From Desulfuromusa sp. (GTDB lineage: Bacteria; Desulfobacterota; Desulfuromonadia; Desulfuromonadales; Geopsychrobacteraceae): DNA of 7,909 nucleotides. The notes below the pieces were generated by a model that was not told the origin of the DNA, did not search any database, and saw nothing but the letters and a program-made list of their open reading frames with translations. Below, piece by piece: positions 7,812 to 7,909 of this stretch (the stretch's first letter is position 1; each line of letters opens with the position of its first letter). Where the stretch lies: contig JAGLDI010000132.1 of the NCBI GenBank assembly GCA_023145655.1, positions 1-7,909 of the forward strand, read 5' to 3'. Made by a program: the position numbers and the translations under genes.

Positions 7812-7840
7812 ATTCTATCTCCATAAAAAGATAAAAGCAA
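7812..7840 (-). promoter_or_regulatory. candidate sigma-70-type promoter of the OmpV-like gene
   Basis: On the minus strand TTGCTT (7835-7840) and TAGAAT (7812-7817) are separated by 17 bases. The -10 matches consensus in five of six positions and the -35 in three. This predicts a ~90-base leader that contains the dyad at 7744-7767. Confidence 0.4.
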
Positions 7841-7856
7841 TACGGCAACAGCATAC

Positions 7857-7909
7857 TTAATCGTTATCCTGCGGACCGGTTGGTTCCACCTCTTCTATTC
7901 TGACCTTTT
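7857..7909 (-). CDS. partial: possible last ~17 codons of a gene beyond the window
   Basis: A frame open from the window edge to TAA at 7857-7859, ending KVRIEEVEPTGPQDND. Its charged, Pro-containing composition looks like a real protein tail, and it would put a co-directional gene upstream of the OmpV-like gene. It is too short to identify. Confidence 0.35.
   Translation of the reverse strand, partial: KVRIEEVEPTGPQDND

Overview
The window looks like chromosomal DNA of a Gram-negative bacterium. It carries two outer-membrane lipoproteins, an MlaA/VacJ homologue, a MipA/OmpV-type outer-membrane protein and several Sec signal peptides. The TAXI-type TRAP receptor, the style of the CheR/CheB remnants and an AT-rich palindromic dispersed repeat with TGTTGAAAAAC ends suggest a Desulfuromonas/Geobacter-like (Desulfuromonadota) organism. 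That placement is an inference of moderate-to-low confidence.

Layout. (1) Positions 33-569 (+): a stand-alone NadR-type nicotinamide riboside kinase-like P-loop protein. (2) Positions 612-2504 (+): the wreck of a chemotaxis cheR-cheB pair. Only the last ~65 codons of cheR remain (612-815). cheB overlaps it in TGATG and is split inside its receiver domain, between SSLTQR (ends 1081) and GNKITMKALEAG (starts 1722), by about 640 bp of unrelated DNA. The insert holds a start-less 3' gene fragment (to 1277), one complete small secreted-protein gene (1274-1576), a palindrome-rich non-coding stretch, and a good ribosome-binding site plus ATG (1694-1708) cut off at the right junction. The methylesterase half of cheB downstream still has its Ser-His-Asp triad. 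(3) Positions 2523-2555: a shared terminator hairpin between the convergent blocks. (4) Positions 5696-2582 (-): a probable operon of TAXI solute receptor, exported alpha/beta hydrolase and MlaA lipoprotein. The hydrolase contains a G10 homopolymer in its coding strand. (5) Positions 5697-6102: no convincing gene; it holds the leader of the TAXI operon, a possible truncated 48-codon ORF and a ~140-155 bp MITE-like palindromic repeat. (6) Positions 6103-6720 (-): a DUF4136-like lipoprotein. (7) Positions 6876-6911: a strong terminator. (8) Positions 6933-7712 (-): MipA/OmpV with a candidate promoter and a dyad in its leader. (9) Positions 7857-7909 (-): the likely last codons of another gene.

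Functionally, the minus strand is an envelope block. It combines a periplasmic ligand receptor, an exported lipase/esterase-like enzyme, an outer-membrane phospholipid-asymmetry lipoprotein, another lipoprotein and an outer-membrane barrel. The plus strand is a decaying chemotaxis adaptation module next to an NAD-salvage kinase. The most unusual features are the gene-bearing insertion in cheB, the homopolymer tract in the hydrolase, and the receptor-hydrolase-MlaA grouping.
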